Below are positions 37,684-48,643 of a DNA stretch of 64,000 nucleotides, in pieces. The stretch lies in assembly GCF_011397635.1 (NCBI RefSeq), contig NC_064753.1, positions 33,194,322 through 33,258,321 on the forward strand, read 5' to 3'. Under the pieces are notes generated by a model, which was not told where the DNA came from, ran no database searches, and was given only the letters and a program-made list of their open reading frames with translations. A program made the position numbers and the translations under genes. The DNA is from Epinephelus fuscoguttatus. Its lineage: Eukaryota; Chordata; Actinopteri; Perciformes; Serranidae. Every line of letters begins with the position of its first letter. Within the stretch, counting starts at the first letter, position 1.

Positions 37684-40600
37684 GTACTGGACAATAAGCT
37701 TTTACAGTTTGCAAAGACTTGAGTGCACTCTGAATCCGGTGAAATGTTGGATACGACTCCATGGTGATATGTTACAGATAAATGAAGATGACGTGATGTT
37801 CCCACATGAGTTGCCCTTTGCTGTCTCTAACGTGGCCTGAGAGACCCTTCATCTACCACAGTGCTAAAGCATTGTACTTCCTGGTTTTGGTGTAGCTAAT
37901 ATGGCATGTGAGGCACTTGTTGTGTTTCCATAACAACAGTTGGGGCCACTGCGACTGGCTCAGGGTCTTTTGTCTTTTTTAGAGAATGGCTTCACAGCAG
38001 AGAAGAGGGGGTAAGATTTAATGATGTGGAGGGGGGACAGCAGAGCACGGTGATACAAAAGATGGAGGGTGACACCATGTGAGACACTCGACTGATTGAC
38101 TGAGAACTCAGTGGCTGATAAAAAGAAAGATTCTGCTTCTCTCTGTTCCCCCCTTTGACTTTTATTGTCCTCATCATAGCTCATTGAAACATTGAACATT
38201 GAAATATGCACGAGGCAGATAATTTGCCACTTTCAAAGTGTTCCTCAATACAAGAGTCCATTGGAAATACGAAGCCTGAGTGGACGTACTAATTTTAGCC
38301 CGTTTGCCAGCATAACATAGTGACAAGCCGTCCGTCTCCGTCCAAGCAGCATTTGAACATTGTTCAAAGTTGAGTCTGCACCGCGTTTGAGAGAGAGACT
38401 AAATAAGTAAGAGATATAAAGAAGAAATAACCACCACAACATTTTCATTGGCCCCCATGCTGCTTTCTACAGTTTATTTACTTGCTTTCTGGCCCATCCA
38501 TGATGTCAGACAGTCTGCTGTAGAGCTGCGTACATAGCTCTGGCATACTGACAGTGGGGAAAGGAGTTTACGCCTTTTTTCCCTGCATTTAAAAAACCCG
38601 CATACATGGACAAATTGTGGTGGAAAAAGATAATAGTGGGATATTTTACTGTTTTAAAATTAACTTCTCAGCACTCGTTGGTGGACAAATTATGTAATGG
38701 TGACATAACCTAAAATCTTACTTGATATTTCTGTAATTCAAGTTCTTTATTTTTAAGCCGACATATACACTGCTACCAATATATCTGCAATAACCGTAAT
38801 ATTGTCCGATATATCAGAGTAGCTTTAATTAAATCCCAGATGGTGAATATGTGCGGATGAACATGAAAAAGGATAACCAATGAATGAATTATGAAGTATC
38901 AAACAAATGGTGTGGCCCATGATGAATGGATGAAGGAATATTATGTGATCCACTCATCCATGAATTAATTAATTAGTTAAGTGGACCTTTTATTGCATCC
39001 ATTTTCTAGTGTAATGTTTGAATTTTTGTTTTAGAAAGAAAGAATTATTTATGTATTTAGTTATTTATTTGGCCCAGAATCATGGAAGTATGAAGAAAAC
39101 CTCTGTACCTTACCAGTACTCCTGACCTTTGAGGGCAAGCAGAAAGAGATTTTCACGATGGGGTTTAATGAAATATGATATATAATAGTACTAAACATTA
39201 AAGTAAATCAAATGCTGGGCTCCAGAGGCCATATGAAAAATGGGACAGCATTTGTGAAGTCATGTGAGACCTGGAAAGAGAATTAACAGAGAGAAAGAGA
39301 AAATAACTTGAAAATAGATATATTGTTTTAATATGCATGTGTGTGTGGATGTGCTTTACAGTTAATCTCTATAGGAGGAGTATACATGGTAGTGTACAAA
39401 CACCACCTGCCTGCCTGGATAGCCATATAGGGCAAAACAATGTGAGAGTAAATCTTCCTGAATCACCAGCCTGCAGGCAAATTCATGTGTGAGTAGGAAC
39501 TCAACAAGTGAAGTGGCCTCAACTGCTTGAGCAGGAGGGAGGCAGAAGACTAAACAATAGATACAGAACTGGAGGTGCCTGAAATGCACATAATGCTAAG
39601 TTCAGCACCTAGTTTGTTCACACGGTGCTTCAGCTGCTCTTTAATAAACTTAAGGTTTCTCTCTGTTTTCAAATCCAGCAAAGAACACGTTTAGACTCCC
39701 AGAATGATACTGAGGTATGTGCTCTGTCAGCCAGAGGCCAAGACAGTCCAGCCTGCTCTCTGTTTCTCTAGTCCTTCTTTCTCATGCCCAGCACTCCTCC
39801 TCTCTGCAATAATCACACAATCAACAGTACAACACCAGTATCTGTTCACATCACTCTCACCTGCTCACTTCTCAAAAAGCTTCAACTTACATACTCACAT
39901 AGGTATACAGTGTGCACCCAAGCAAAACACAAAATACATTTTAGTTCCAGCTTGTGTGACACGCTGTCCCCTTATCTATGATGCTAATGTTTCATTTAGA
40001 TATCTGCTGACCTTGTGTGAAGTCCCTTAAAGCTGTGTTAACTGACAAAAATGAAAGGAGTAAGACATGAAGCAAGATAAGCAGAACAACAACTGGCAGG
40101 TGGTGATGTCTTTCAAGGGCTTTGGTTAATTCGGGTGTTCAGGTTTCGCCTTTCTTTCCCTGGAACACATATTTATGTGTAGAAGCAATCAGTCTCACCC
40201 TCCACCAAAATTTATGTAGCCGTAGTTAAATGGTCTTTATATGGCACTCAGTTAATAGCAGCAAATAACTTTGCTTTGTAAAGATATAGTGGAGTTATGG
40301 TGTCCTGAAAGGAGAATGAAGCCACTCTACCTCTGTGTGTGTTGTAATTTGAGCTTCTCTGTTGTTTGTTATGATTGACAACCCAGCTACGTGTGCATGC
40401 TTGTGCGTGTGTATCCCACTGTCTAGGTAATCACTGCTGCTCTGCACTGCACTCATTCGGTGGTTACTGCTGATATTGGGATGACAGCATGGCAGAAGCG
40501 TAGCATCAACCTTTCATTTAGCCTCTGGTTATCACTGTTAGTTATGTTAGGACTGTTGCCATTGTTAGCCCTGTTCGCACTGTCAGTTACATCAGCCACC

Positions 40601-43600
40601 TCCGTGGTGAGAGTCATGTACAGTCAGCCTGAATCAGACTCTGAATCAAAGACACGCTCTGGGGGTGCTTTCACACCTGCCCTGTTTGGTTCGGTTCAAG
40701 TGAACACAAATTGAACACAGCAATCGCAATGGGGTGCGCACCAAAACAACCAGACTGAGACCTTCTTAAAGAGGTGGTCTAGGTCCGATTACAAACAAAC
40801 TCTGATTCGGTTCGTTTGCAGTGTTCTGATTGCGATCCAACTGCTCATGCTTGTTTGGGTAAAACATGAGCATGTTACAGTCCTGGAGGATTATTAATGT
40901 GCACCTCCTCCTGTACTGCCTTAATATGCACATTCAGCACATCCAATGCATCAGAACATTGTTTTCTAGTTGGAGCCGCACCTCGTTTTGAAACTGTATG
41001 GTTTGACTAAAATGAACAATGACAGCAATATAGTCCATGATGAGCAGCGCTAAAATCAACCTGCGTAGTTGTCCCTCCATTGTGACATTAGAAAGTGTCA
41101 CATTTATCTTGCAAGTGTACTCTTCTTCAACGTTTTGTTTACTTCCTGGATTTTTCCCGCATGGAAATTCTGACCAATCAAGAGCAGTTTCTCTCGCATG
41201 GCATTTTATCTGGTCCGCTTGTAAATGCTGTCGTGAGAACACGAACCAACTCTAGGCAATTATACAACTTTGTAGGAAAAAAAAAAAAGAGTTCCTGATT
41301 CAGACCAAAGCAAGACAACTCTAGGTCTCATATGAAGCTCCTTTAAAAGAAAAGCAACCGGTGAAAGTCATTGTTCCTAGCCAAGAAAAATGCCCACTCA
41401 GAGCTCCCTGTAAAACTGCAACATGACATTTTTAAATCTTTGTTTAAATCATTTGTTCCTCGTATTTAGGTAGCAATTTCTGTAGTTAGTATCTGTAATT
41501 TATTTCAGATTGTGGACAGAAAAGGCACATGTTTCAACATTATGAAAGAGCACATTTAGCAAGGTGACGCTCCAAATTCAATTAGTGGGATGATTTGTGA
41601 AATTTGGGAAAGAGAGCTTATTGTTGTGAGAAATAATAACCTTGTGGTGCTCCAGGCCTCATCCAGGATCAACTACTCTTCACCGGACAGAGAGCAGAGA
41701 GACAAACACAGAGAAACAGTCTTAGGAAGAAAACATTTCTCTGCAGTCTGTTTGCTGACTCTGGACATGAGGAATGTTCCCACCTGTGATTTTTGCAGCT
41801 CTGCATGTAACATTACTCACAGCTCCTGCCTGTTTGTCATGTTGTCTTCATGAGAATGATTCATGTTCCAGTCGGTCTTCTTACCAGACAGATAACCTCA
41901 CAGCTTTTGATTCCAGAAATCAGATGATCAGTCTGTTTATCAGTTGCTCTGATAGGGAGACTTTCTGGAACAAGACCAGAATGACCTCTGGTGCATGCCG
42001 CTGTTGACCTGCCAACTCTCTTTATCTTCCTCTGCACCTCTTTCTGGTTTTGTCTTCCTTCTCTCATCATGCATGCTGCTGCAAACTTTCTTTGAATCAA
42101 TCATTTATATTAAGCCCATCCCCCTCTCCTCTCCTCCTCTCCTGTTGCCACCTCTGCTCTGTCTCTCTCCAGGTTTCTCAGGTGTGCCTGAAGATCTCCT
42201 GCCAGACTTTGATTTGAAGATTATGCCAGGTAGGGGCATAATGTATTCTCCCCGCTCACCTGGTTGCTTCCATTCATACTAACCCTACTTACTGCTCTAA
42301 CCATGCGTATAGGAACCATTTGGATGGTGGTGGTCATTGGGAGAAGAAATTTAGAAGAAGAGGCTCTGAGACTTGATGCATGACTTGATCCAATTATGAG
42401 AGGCAAACAAGGCTTTTCCACCATGTTTGATGCTTCCTACGCTAACAGCTCTGATACAGTTTACCTATTTTCCTCTCACGCTAGCAAATAAAACAACAAG
42501 TGTTAGTGTTTCAGCAATAACGAGGCTTCGACAGAGTTAGTCTCAGAGCTGTATTTAGCCCAGCAGACTGATCCACACCCGTCAGATAATGACCTGGTCA
42601 TCACTCCCTCTAAGATGGAAAACAGCCATTATGGTCATTATAGTTATTTATGGTTGTGGTTAGCATGTCATCACACATCATTTGGACACTACCCAGTAAA
42701 AAAACACAGTGATGAAGAGGTAGGGAAGATTGTTTATGTCACATAAAATTCCTGTCATTCATATTTAATTATCACAGAGTTTGTGGCGAGGTGATAAATG
42801 AAGGGATGGATTGTGTGGAAGTAGCTCCCAAAGAGACATGGTATGATTCACTCTGGAGGCTTATCTCCGGTGTTAGTGTTGCATTAGAACGTGTTGTCCA
42901 TGTCGACTCCCACAGAGCTGTGTAATGTCTAACATGTACTTTGTTAGCTACAATCTTTGTGTGTGTGTTGGAGGATGGGGGAAGGCGTAATGGTTGCAAA
43001 TGAGATCCCATTACAAGCTAATGTGTTGTCACAGCCAGATTTTCAGTATCTTCCAGAGCAGCGTAAACTGTCCCTTTCCTTCCTGTAGCAAAATCTGGCT
43101 TCCTGCGTGTTTGTGTGTGTGTGTGTGTGTGTGTATGTGTGTGTGTGTGTGTGTAGACAATGTTGTCGTTGGTTTTACATTGTTCAATGTTAGCCTATCT
43201 GCCCTCTCCTTCCTTTTCCTTTGCTTTGTCCCTGTAGACAGATACATGTAGTTTATCTGTTGTACTTGCTTTATCACTCACTTCAGCTCTCTAATACTCC
43301 AACAATGTGTGTAAAATCTTATGAATTTTTTTTTATGTAATTCATCTTCGGCTTCTAAGATTTAATTTGTTTTGTTTTTTTACATTCTGAGGAAAACAAT
43401 CACTTCCTGGAAAACAGCGAAAGTAATAAAAACTCCCAATAATAAAAGACACACTTTTCAACAATCCGGCCTTCTCTAAATCAGCTGGTGTCACACAGCT
43501 TTACAGGAATGCTTCCTCGCAATGCATCACATTAAGGAAGAATTTATACGCCATCAGCCCTTCAAGCAGCTTACATGCATGTATTGAAAAATAGGTTCAA

Positions 43601-46600
43601 AACATAGCATGTAAAAATAATGGACGTAGATACCTTGAAGTCACCCATTGGTTTGTGGACTCCTGTTTTGAAGCCTCGAGTTTGGCATTTCAGTTATAGC
43701 TGTCAAGTTTTTTGGAGCCAGAAGTGACCATATTTGGGTGAGGCTAGTGCTGTGGAGAAGCGAGGGGTGGATCTCACTGAGAAGTCAAAGACACTATTGG
43801 CAGCCTGTTGTCTGAAGTCGCTTGCTGTTAAATATGCATGATTTTAAGCATTGATAGAATGTAAATGGATAAGTTATAAAAAGATTCACCTCCCGTACAG
43901 TTGTCATGAAGGGGGGGAATTAGCTATAGAGACCAAAACTGATTTTTGTACAAGGCTCTAAACATGTTTATTTCTGCTGTAAATTTGGGCATTTTAACAT
44001 TGAGGTCTATGGGGATTGACTCGCTTTAGGGGGCGGCCTCAAGTGGCCATTCAAAGAACTGCAGTTTTTGGCACTATTGTGTTGGCTTCATTTTTTCAGC
44101 TCCGGAGGCTGCCGCTGGGTTCAACCTAGGATTTGGCAATATATCGATATTAATTCTATATTGTGATATAAGCCTAGATGTTAGATTTTGGATATCATAG
44201 TATTGTTAGTGCTGTTTTTCCTTTGTTTTAAAGGCAGCATTACAGCAAAGTGATGCAAAACTTACCAGACTGTTCTCGCTATTATTTGCCTTAACCTTCT
44301 TAGTCATTAGGTCTTGGGGAGTATTACTGAAATCTGTAAAATTGCCGAAAGTGATAGCACTTCAGTCAGCACCAGTTGGGGCTCAAGACTTTAAGTTTAG
44401 AAATGAAAAAAAAGTGGAGTGAAAGAGGTGAGCTTACAAGACCTCTGCAGCCTGCATGTCATGTCAGCTTGAAGCCAGCAACTTTGGGTTTACAGTGTAG
44501 ACGAAAGTAAAAGATATTTTGATCCTTTTTTAAACTGTCTATTGTGACTTTGACCGTGTTAGGAGTGCAATGCTAAATAAGTAGATTACTCAATAGCAAA
44601 CGTCCATTTTTAGTATCGTAGAACACACAGTGATCTGATTAAACCAAACAGTTTCTCATCAGTACGTGTTAGCACTTATATAAATACAGTATTATCTATT
44701 GTATGTACTTCCAGAGTGGGTGTTTGTGGCAGCTGTGGCGCTGGGCAGTGTCTTATTCCTGCTGCTGGTTGGGATTTGTTGGTGCCAGTGTTGTCCTCAC
44801 TCCTGCTGCTGCTACGTCAGCTGCTGGTGCTGCCCGGACACATGCTGCTGCCCAAGACACTGTGAGTATAAACAAACACACACACACTCACACACACAGA
44901 GGTGTAAAGTCAGCGCCCAGAATATTGTCTGATGATTAATTAAAAGTATGTTTGTCTGAAAAGTCTGACTGGGTCGTGTATTGTTTTTGTAGTGTATGAG
45001 GCAGGTAAGGGTATAAAGACAGGCTCCTCCACCCCTCAAACACCTGCCTACCCTCCATACTTTGTGACTGGGGTCCCAACGATGGTCCCCATCGCTCCAC
45101 CATCCCTGGTGGACAAGATGTCCACTGTCCCCCCTTCGGATGGCAGCATACTCACAGCAGGTGAGGTCTTTATTAACGAGCGAATCTGTGTTTTTAGAAT
45201 TATTGAAAGACCATATCAGTGGGTTTTTTTGTTTTCTTTAAGCCTCTAGAGTTTATTCTGAACTTTGAAATATTGTATTTTCGTAATCTCCAAGATTAAC
45301 TTCATTTTAAAGATGCAGTCTTTCTCTTAGGCATTAACGAACTGCATGCCAAAAAAAAAGTTCAATGAGGAACGCAATTGTTTCTTTTGGTTTCTATTTT
45401 ATATTGTCAGTGTTGTAAGTTGTTGTGTTTGTTCTCATGTTACTGTACGTTAACTATCTTACTCTGCAATTTTGGCCAGAAACAATGGCAATAAAATGAA
45501 ATATTGAAATAAACAACAAGCAAAAGTACTGGTATGGTTCTCAATCAACAGAGAACAAACACACAAAGACAAACATTAGTTGTCCATGCTGACGGGTCAA
45601 GTGTGTATCTGCAGTGCCGATGCATTCTGTAGGGGTCCCCTACCGCGTGCCTTCACCTCAGGATCAGGAGTCTCTCAGGGTGCTACAGTATGTAGAGAAA
45701 CAGCTGGCTCACTTCAACCCTGCAAGGTCCAACAGCCACCAGTGTAAGCTCCGTAAAATCCTCCTGTGGATTTACTCTCTGAAAATGCTGTCAGGATCTT
45801 CTGTAGCATTTTGATGCACTCAATAGACAATGCATGCTTCACTATCTCTACTGTCAGTAGGGTCTTTTTGGCTTTTATCCTCTTGAGCTTGTCTTGGCAT
45901 GCTTCTCTGCACAAGCATTCTGCGTATTGAATTTCCTGTAGTTCAGATGTGCATAGCAGCAGGTGTGCATGCCTTCTCACCTCACCTCACAATTCTCACT
46001 TAAACACTGATTGCTTGCAGATCTCGGCTCTTTCTCATTCTGCAGTGTCTTTGTTTCTTTAAAATTCTGTGCTTCCTTGATGGGGAGTTTTCTGTTTGAT
46101 TGTTCATCTGTTGTTCAGTCATTCTTAATTTATCCATTCCTTCATTTTGACCTGTCCAGCCTGTAGCCTGTCCGAGCTGAGCTCCCTCCACGAGGGAGAC
46201 TCCGGCTTCCGCCAAACATTCAGAAACGTCCAGAAGAAAGCTCTGCCCGCCATCCCTGACCACGACCCTCAGGCTGAGCCCCAACGCTCACGTGACAACC
46301 GCAGCCCAGAGCCGCAGCGTTACCGTGACAAACCCCCTTCGCCCCAACGATATCGCGACGACACCGACTCAGAGCCCCGCCGCTGCCAGGAAGAGCCTCT
46401 TCCTCCGCGACGGTATAGCGACGACCCTCCATCCTCCTCACCATCACGCAGGCCTGGTCGAAGTCAACGACAACAGAATCACAGTGACGAGGACAACCAC
46501 AGCAGGTACAGATACTCGTCTGTGTATCCTGACGGTGCAGTGAGAGGAAAGACAAAGCACAGTTATTACTTGCACTTGTAACCTGTCAAATATTCAGTAG

Positions 46601-48643
46601 TGACAAACAACTATTTTAGACTTTTAGAGTCAGTTTTGAATTGGACTTTGGGTGGGATTATTTTGAGTGAAGTCTTTGTTTCGGAACAAAAGACGATTAG
46701 TAACCAGGTTACCTGTGTACATGGCCAAGAAATTCCCCAGGAGAACTCTAGTAGGGAAAATACAGTCTCTCTAATCCCCTACCTGAAAGCGGAAATGGGT
46801 TTTCCCAAATACAGTAAATGATGTTTAAGCAATCAGCTTACCCAACAAAGCCAACTGTAATCCATTTACAGAAGTGTGTTAAATCACAGCTACTTATAAA
46901 TCCATTCAAAGATACACAGTACTCATACTATTGTTGACCGCATGATCTTGTGACACCTTCTTCTCCCTGTTGGTCCTCTCTCGGCCTCCTGTTGTGTTTT
47001 GCAGGTGGAACCCTCGTTCAGAACATCTGCACAGAAAGACATACCGTACTGCCGGACGAACCGGCTCACTGGATGAGTTGGAGGAGTTTGCTGCTTCTTA
47101 CAAACAGAGAGGAGGCAGAGGGCAAGTGAAAAGGGAAGAAGACAGAGGAGAATACGAGATGGATTTTCTGGAGTTCGGTCGATATCCCTCCTACCGTAAT
47201 GGTCCACCTCAGCATTATTACAATCATGAAAATGAGCTGGTAGACAACAGCGACCGCGAAGATCATCCCAGACGAAACAAGAAAAACGAACATGACATAA
47301 GCCCACTTCAGTCACCCAAAAAGAGGAGGGGCACATGGGATAGCGAGCGCCCCGCGCCACCTCCTCCCAGAGTCAGTCCACCATCAACCTCTTCTCAAGA
47401 GAAGGACTACGATGGCACATTCCTGAACAGCCTGCTGGAGCGTAAGGCTAAGTTGCGAGGGGTCAGCCAGGGGAAGACTGGGGCCCGGGGTGAGGAGGAT
47501 TCAGACACACCCTCAAAGGGCAGCTCAAAAAAGAGCAGCGGGGAATCTAGTCGGCACTGCAGCCGCTCGCCCAGTAACAGGCCTGAGGCAGATTCACTGC
47601 CTCCTTACTCAGACACAGAGCGAAGCAGAACTGACAGGCCATCTCCACGGCCGCTCCCAGCAAACAGTCGCCCCTCTCAACCTCCTGTTTATTCCCTGCC
47701 AGGGCGCAGAGAGGAGCCCAGAGACAAGACGCGGAAAGTGGTAAGTTACATTTAAGACTATACCTTATTGGTAGGCTTGAATGCTGGCAATGCTACACTG
47801 CAGATCAACAGCAGTGAGTAGAGCTAGTAATATTGCATCTTTTATAGTTATTGAAAACTAGTTACCGGTGTGTAATTGATGAAAATGTTAACACTAGGCT
47901 AACGACGGAGTTTTTAACATTCAATGTTGTATTTTCCTGCTTTTAGGGAGTCTACTAGGGCATTTCCACTGAGGGAACCCAGAACTTTTTCAGGTTTTTT
48001 TGGAGGAACCAGGGATTAAAGTTTCTGTACATAGCTTCAAGTGGCAAAAAGTCCCAATGTTGGGGGTAGAACTCTGATGGTTTAGGAACATATTCAGAAA
48101 AGATTATATATTTAAAACCCTGGAAAATTAGCGTATGTCACATCATATTCCCCACATGGGATCCAAGCTCTATGCTTTAGAAACTCTGACTTACAGTGTA
48201 AAAAAAAATGTAGGACTACAGTAAGTGTTGTTGTTGTACCTTTGACAGGTCAGGTTCAGACGCTACTACAATGAAAACTAGGTAGAATACTTTGTTCTGT
48301 ATACAACTACTCTCCATAACAATCATAACTGGTTGTCTCCTCCCTGACAAACCTGGGACAATGATGTATTCAGCATCAAAGACTAAATTTTTTCGCAAAA
48401 CGTAGCTTTCAGGGGCTTCAATCAAATTCTTATATAATTTGGAAAATGTTGTAATGCAGTTTGTCCCAGGTTCTCCATAATAACCCTGTTTGTCTAATGC
48501 TTACTGTCTCGTTACTCTCTAATTTCACTGAAAAAGATACGTGTTCATATTTTGGTGTAAACTCTCTGCTCCCGTTCCGATCACTTACACTTTTTTATCC
48601 TTACCAGGGCACTCTTCTCAGCCGGGACTCCCTCATCGTCTGA
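27686..48643 (+). CDS. ildr2: ILDR2 (angulin-3), immunoglobulin-like domain containing receptor 2, 10 coding exons
   Basis: Single-pass receptor of the LSR/angulin family; angulins mark tricellular contacts and recruit tricellulin. Coding exons: 27686-27731, 31247-31633, 36796-36915, 42173-42229, 44715-44861, 44993-45160, 45615-45743, 46160-46505, 47005-47740, 48608-48643; 723 aa (human about 639). Signal peptide about 1-24. One V-type Ig domain about 25-180, Cys46 to Cys163 ([17 protein letters not shown]). ELLVLG, then [16 protein letters not shown] as in human ILDR2. Transmembrane about 206-224, followed by the family's Cys-rich stretch ([14 protein letters not shown]), probably palmitoylated. 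The tail has [29 protein letters not shown] and LPPYSDTE, all with human ILDR2 counterparts, and ends SRDSLIV, a PDZ-type end. LSR is less likely because the MPEWVFV and [12 protein letters not shown] matches favour ILDR2. An upstream in-frame ATG (27614) would add 24 residues; 27686 has the better context and signal peptide. Confidence 0.93.
27732..31246 (+). other. ildr2 intron 1
   Basis: A 3.5-kb A/T-rich intron. The only clear feature is a (CA)n tract at 30518-30568. No exon or transposon with clear ends was recognised. Confidence 0.5.
30518..30568. repeat. (CA)n microsatellite
   Basis: About 25 perfect CA units in ildr2 intron 1. Confidence 0.98.
31634..32744 (+). other. ildr2 intron 2, first part, no gene seen
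   Basis: The minus-strand frame 32058-32480 (140 codons) has no recognised domain, no splice context and no start support; I take it as chance. No repeat family was recognised. Confidence 0.4.
32745..33050. mobile_element. Possible decayed inverted-repeat element
   Basis: GGGTTGCAGTGATATACTGG at the left and CTCATACCGTTGCAGTAT at the right are roughly inverted and resemble the ends of fish hAT-type MITEs whose termini read GGTTGCAACGGTAT. It abuts the next transposon at 33057. Boundaries and class are uncertain. Confidence 0.4.
33057..33907. mobile_element. DNA transposon (GGTACC-rich), longer copy B
   Basis: The left end (ATTTCCACCAAACACTTTTGG) and right end (TCAATGGAAACAGGGCTT) are roughly inverted. 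It shares GGTATGGTACCTTTGGAACC, CGTTTCCACCGCAAACAGTA, GGTACCCCAACAGAG and TGGTACCATCCACA with the 358-bp copy at 23929-24286 but is 850 bp long, so copy A looks like an internally deleted relative. It lies in ildr2 intron 2. No transposase frame is seen. Confidence 0.6.
33908..35513 (+). other. ildr2 intron 2, middle part
   Basis: Non-coding. At about 35400-35450 the text CACTTTGTGGCCAAAAGTAT resembles the end of a common fish DNA transposon fragment. Otherwise nothing is recognised. Confidence 0.4.
35514..36231. mobile_element. DNA element with ATAAAGATGGAC termini and a nested repeat
   Basis: GACTGTATATAAAGATGGAC at 35514-35533 is matched by the complement at 36211-36231 (one-base length difference). 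This defines a 718-bp inverted-repeat element in ildr2 intron 2. It contains a second, self-complementary repeat at 35655-35878. No coding frame is recognised. Confidence 0.6.
35655..35878. repeat. Fold-back repeat nested in the preceding element
   Basis: The left arm (CTTAAGTGCTGTAAAGTAGG.. ACTTGCTTGAGTTTCTTGAA) and the right arm (TTGAAGAAACACAAGCAAGT.. ATAGCACTTAAGGTCA) are reverse complements with changes. The text CAGAACTGAAGAAACCTCTTGG belongs to a widespread fish repeat. It is inserted within, and therefore younger than, the 35514-36231 element. Confidence 0.6.
36916..40658 (+). other. ildr2 intron 3, first part
   Basis: A 3.7-kb non-coding stretch. It holds a (CA)n tract at 37635-37682 and, at 37418-37441, a short GT run. 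Short frames have no recognised similarity. Confidence 0.45.
37635..37682. repeat. (CA)n microsatellite
   Basis: About 23 CA units in ildr2 intron 3. Confidence 0.98.
40659..41345. mobile_element. Possible hAT-like element (TTTCACACCTGCC end)
   Basis: GGGGGTGCTTTCACACCTGC followed by CCTGTTTGGTTCGGTTCAA at the left resembles the ends of abundant fish hAT-type MITEs. The right end (GATTCAGACCAAAGCAAGAC) is decayed, so the boundary is approximate. There is no coding capacity. Confidence 0.45.
43111..43154. repeat. (GT)n microsatellite
   Basis: About 20 TG units with one TATG interruption in ildr2 intron 4. Confidence 0.95.
43618..44125. repeat. Dispersed teleost repeat in ildr2 intron 4
   Basis: GTCACCCATTGGTTTGTGGA, GAGCCAGAAGTGACCATATT, GAGGTCTATGGGGATTGACT and GGCCTCAAGTGGCCATTC are phrases of a repeat common in percomorph genomes. 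It is not coding. A second element beginning near 44140 (GGCAATATATCGATATTA) follows directly. Confidence 0.5.
44715..44861 (+). other. ildr2 transmembrane plus Cys-rich exon (exon 5)
   Basis: This 147-nt exon encodes residues 204-252: [12 protein letters not shown].., a hydrophobic span ending [10 protein letters not shown], and then the CCCYV/CCP Cys-rich block. Its length, phase (1-1) and content equal those of ildr1 exon 5 (60977-61123). Skipping it would keep the frame and remove the membrane anchor. Confidence 0.85.
47741..48607 (+). other. ildr2 last intron
   Basis: About 0.87 kb. The part 47950-48070 (GGGCATTTCCACTGAGGGAA, GGAGGAACCAGGGATTAAAG) may be an old DNA transposon fragment. 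Nothing else is recognised. Confidence 0.35.

Noticed and set aside
27686-48643. LSR rather than ILDR2 as the identity of the second angulin
   Set aside because: The MPEWVFV junction, [11 protein letters not shown] and SLDELEEFA segments fit human ILDR2 better, and the neighbouring gpa33 fits the ILDR2 locus. The LSR-like ending SRDSLIV is shared across the family.
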